From: CAZAAW01 sp964483325
Lineage (GTDB): Bacteria > Pseudomonadota > Alphaproteobacteria > Rhizobiales > Kaistiaceae
NCBI GenBank assembly: GCA_964483325.1
Contig: CAZAAW010000057.1
Span: 1-6,222 of the forward strand
DNA: 6,222 bases
Reading direction: 5' to 3'
Shown here: positions 5,094 to 6,222 of the stretch, piece after piece
Layout: every line of letters begins with the position of its first letter
Position numbering within the stretch: the stretch's first letter is position 1
Notes under the pieces: model-generated
Seen by the model: the letters and a program-made list of their open reading frames with translations, nothing else
The model's database searches: none
Told to the model about the DNA's origin: nothing
Translations under genes and position numbers: made by a program

Positions 5094-5321
5094 TCAGGCT
5101 CCCATCGTGGTAGGGACAGGATCGTTGGCCGGCATCGCTTCGATGCGTTCGAGCGCGGCGCCGATGTCAGTGGCGATGAAGCGGTCGTTCATCGCGCACG
5201 ACTTGCCGTAGTTGGCGAGCATCAGAAGCCGCTCGCGGGCGTCCCGCAGGGCGTTGATGGCGACCGTCTCCCGGTCAGTCGCGGAGACGGAAAGGCGGAG
5301 GTCGGAACGGAGGGCGCTCAT
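5094..5321 (-). CDS. Small helical protein of unknown function
   Basis: 75 aa, not recognised. It reads as mainly helical: SDLRLSVSATDRETVAINAL, then RDARERLLMLANYG, a polar link with CAMNDRF, and IGAALERIEAM before a proline-containing tail. The heptad-like spacing of Leu, Ile and Ala suggests helix packing or dimerisation. There is no DNA-binding motif that I can name. The start overlaps the previous stop by 4 bp (ATGA), with GGAG eight bases upstream. These two points are the main evidence that it is a real gene. Confidence 0.65.
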   Translation of the reverse strand: MSALRSDLRLSVSATDRETVAINALRDARERLLMLANYGKSCAMNDRFIATDIGAALERIEAMPANDPVPTTMGA

Positions 5322-5650
5322 GCCGGCCGCTCCGTGTCGATGTAGGCGACAGCGATGCGGGCCGGGCCAGCCTTGAGGTCAGCCTCCGCCTGCGATGAGT
5401 AGATGAGGCCGCCATCGTAGATGTTCACCCAGCCCGTCAGGCGCTCGGGGGTGTTGACGAGGTCGGCGGGGTTCCCTTCTCTACCCTCCACCAGGAGGCC
5501 GTCAGGGGTGTAGGTTAGGATGGCCTCGGTGCCGTCCCTACTGAGGTCGACCAGGGCGATGACGGGATAAGCGCTTTTACAGTCCGTGCAGATAATGCGC
5601 GCGGGGCGCCCGTCCCGTGTCTGCACCGGGTGGTTGAAATCGAGGGGCAT
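5318..5650 (-). CDS. Small phage protein, VQTRDGRPARI type, unknown function
   Basis: 110 aa. It resembles a recurrent small phage protein family with an N-terminal HPVQTRDGRPARIICTD, a following hydrophobic strand YPVIALV, a strand with ILTYTPDG, and a DLVNTPERLTG/WVNIYDGG block. The alternation suggests an all-beta, SH3-like or small barrel fold of about 75 residues, followed by a short C-terminal segment (about 85-110). I know of no proven function. Two adjacent start codons occur, GTG at 5653 and ATG at 5650. I chose the ATG because GGAGG lies seven bases before it and it makes a one-base TGATG junction with the pentapeptide gene. It ends in a 4-bp overlap with the next gene. Confidence 0.78.
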   Translation of the reverse strand: MPLDFNHPVQTRDGRPARIICTDCKSAYPVIALVDLSRDGTEAILTYTPDGLLVEGREGNPADLVNTPERLTGWVNIYDGGLIYSSQAEADLKAGPARIAVAYIDTERPA

Positions 5651-6222
5651 CACGCAGCCTCCATCGTGTCAGTCGGGACAGGCGTGGCAGGGCGACCGTC
5701 GCCGAGGGCCAGCGCCAACAGCGCGGCCTTGTGCGCGTCCCAAAACTTTCGGGCGCGGCGGCCGTCCATCTGCGCAATCCGCTCGTTGTCGAATTCCGCC
5801 CACTCCGACAGCGAGTGCAGTTCGCAGCCGATCTGCATGTGGCCGTCGAGGATCGTCACCGGATAATCGAGGCCGTAGACCTGAAGCGGGGCGCGCGTGA
5901 GGATGATGCCGCCGCGCCACTTGGCGCCGGTGAGGTCGGCGCGGGCGAGGTAGGCGCTGGTGAGGTTGGCGTCGGCGAGGTTGGCGCGGGCGAGGTCGGC
6001 GCGGGCGAGGTCGGCGCGGGCGAGGTTGGCGCGGGCGAGGTTGGCGCCGGTGAGGTCGGCGTCGGCGAGGTTGGCGCCGGCGAGGTCGGCGCCGGTGAGG
6101 TCGGCGTCGGTGAGGTCGGCGCCGGTGAGGTAGGCGCCGGTGAGGTAGGCGTCGGCGAGGTTGGCGTCGGTGAGGTAGGCGCCGGTGAGGTTGGCGTCGG
6201 CGAGGTTGGCGTCGGCGAGGTT
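5650..6222 (-). CDS. Pentapeptide-repeat protein with HMQIGC C-terminal domain (5' end cut off)
   Basis: The last 190 codons of a gene whose start lies beyond the right edge. The first 100 visible residues are 20 perfect, uninterrupted pentapeptides of form (D/N/Y)-L-(A/T)-X-A, the signature of a right-handed quadrilateral beta-helix. Twenty units equal five coils, and the array continues past the edge. From K101 the sequence changes to a non-repeat domain: WRGG, a strand-rich PLQVYGLDYPVTILD, then DGHMQIGCELHSLSEWAEFD (126-145), MDGRRARKFWDAHK and a helix LLALALGDG. I remember the HMQIGC...W...F...M...FW motif as a recurrent C-terminal module of phage pentapeptide proteins. Its role is not established. 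The known DNA-mimic pentapeptide proteins (Qnr, MfpA) bind gyrase, but the array alone does not show that activity. The stop overlaps the next start by one base. Confidence 0.92.
   Translation of the reverse strand, partial: NLADANLADANLTGAYLTDANLADAYLTGAYLTGADLTDADLTGADLAGANLADADLTGANLARANLARADLARADLARANLADANLTSAYLARADLTGAKWRGGIILTRAPLQVYGLDYPVTILDGHMQIGCELHSLSEWAEFDNERIAQMDGRRARKFWDAHKAALLALALGDGRPATPVPTDTMEAA
5658..5662 (-). promoter_or_regulatory. Shine-Dalgarno deciding ATG 5650 over GTG 5653
   Basis: GGAGG on the minus strand lies seven bases before the ATG at 5650 but only four before the GTG at 5653. The spacing matches that seen at the HTH, Gp157 and nuclease genes, so the ATG is favoured. 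Confidence 0.6.
5923..6222 (-). repeat. 15-bp tandem repeat array, 20 units, encoding pentapeptides
   Basis: Twenty head-to-tail 15-bp units with no insertions or deletions fill 300 bp and run off the right edge. The coding-strand consensus is DAC CTC RCC NNC GCC. Only four positions vary: base 1 (A, G or T), base 7 (A or G), base 10 (A, C or G) and base 11 (A or G). The other 11 positions are identical in all 20 units. The unit is a multiple of three, so copy-number change by slippage or unequal exchange keeps the frame. Tallies: first residue N 9, D 7, Y 4; third residue A 11, T 9; fourth residue D 7, G 7, R 5, S 1. Confidence 0.97.

Noticed and set aside
5650..5859. Separate 69-residue gene starting at GTG 5859
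   Set aside because: It is the same frame as the pentapeptide protein and only its C-terminal part. The frame is open to the right edge without a stop, so it is one gene.
5923..6222. Diversity-generating retroelement variable region, because variation clusters at A-containing codons
   Set aside because: The second base of the first codon is an A in all 20 units and never varies, contrary to adenine-directed mutagenesis. Variation is spread over periodic repeats, and no reverse transcriptase or template repeat is visible.
5923..6222. CRISPR array or non-coding satellite
   Set aside because: The 15-bp units have no spacers, keep one reading frame and translate to perfect pentapeptides continuous with a real C-terminal domain.

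Overview
The window looks like the integrase end of a tailed-phage prophage in a high-GC alphaproteobacterium (Rhizobiales-like is my best guess). The guess rests on the strong G/C preference at third codon positions and on remembered similarity of the integrase, the HTH protein and several small proteins to rhizobial prophage genes. No host gene is visible, so a plasmid-borne or free phage genome is not excluded.

All 15 coding regions I accept are on the minus strand and run from the right edge (upstream) to position 57. In transcription order they are: a pentapeptide-repeat protein cut by the window edge (5650-6222); three small phage proteins (5318-5650, 5094-5321, 4853-5089); a Gp157-family protein (4347-4853); an ERF-type single-strand annealing protein (3709-4350); a conserved phage protein of unknown function (3194-3709); an unknown (2907-3197); an HNH endonuclease (2575-2910); a small FTPGPW-type phage protein (2270-2578); a secreted staphylococcal-nuclease-like protein (1870-2280); two small unknowns (1607-1870, 1234-1614); an excisionase-like HTH protein (893-1231); and a tyrosine recombinase/integrase (57-1067). 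The last two overlap by 175 bp in different frames.

There is almost no non-coding DNA. Twelve of the fourteen junctions are overlaps of 1 to 175 bp and the other two are gaps of 2 and 4 bp, so this reads as one translationally coupled operon whose promoter lies beyond the right edge. The only non-coding stretch is 1-56, which holds a strong nested inverted repeat and is where a terminator or attachment site would be expected.

Functionally this is an early recombination/replication-accessory module (ERF, Gp157, HNH) joined to the integration/excision module, with two less usual passengers: an exported nuclease and a pentapeptide-repeat protein. The most unusual signal is the 15-bp repeat array in the pentapeptide gene. 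Across 20 units only 4 of 15 bases vary, every change is amino-acid-changing, and every changed residue is at a position expected to face outward on the beta-helix.
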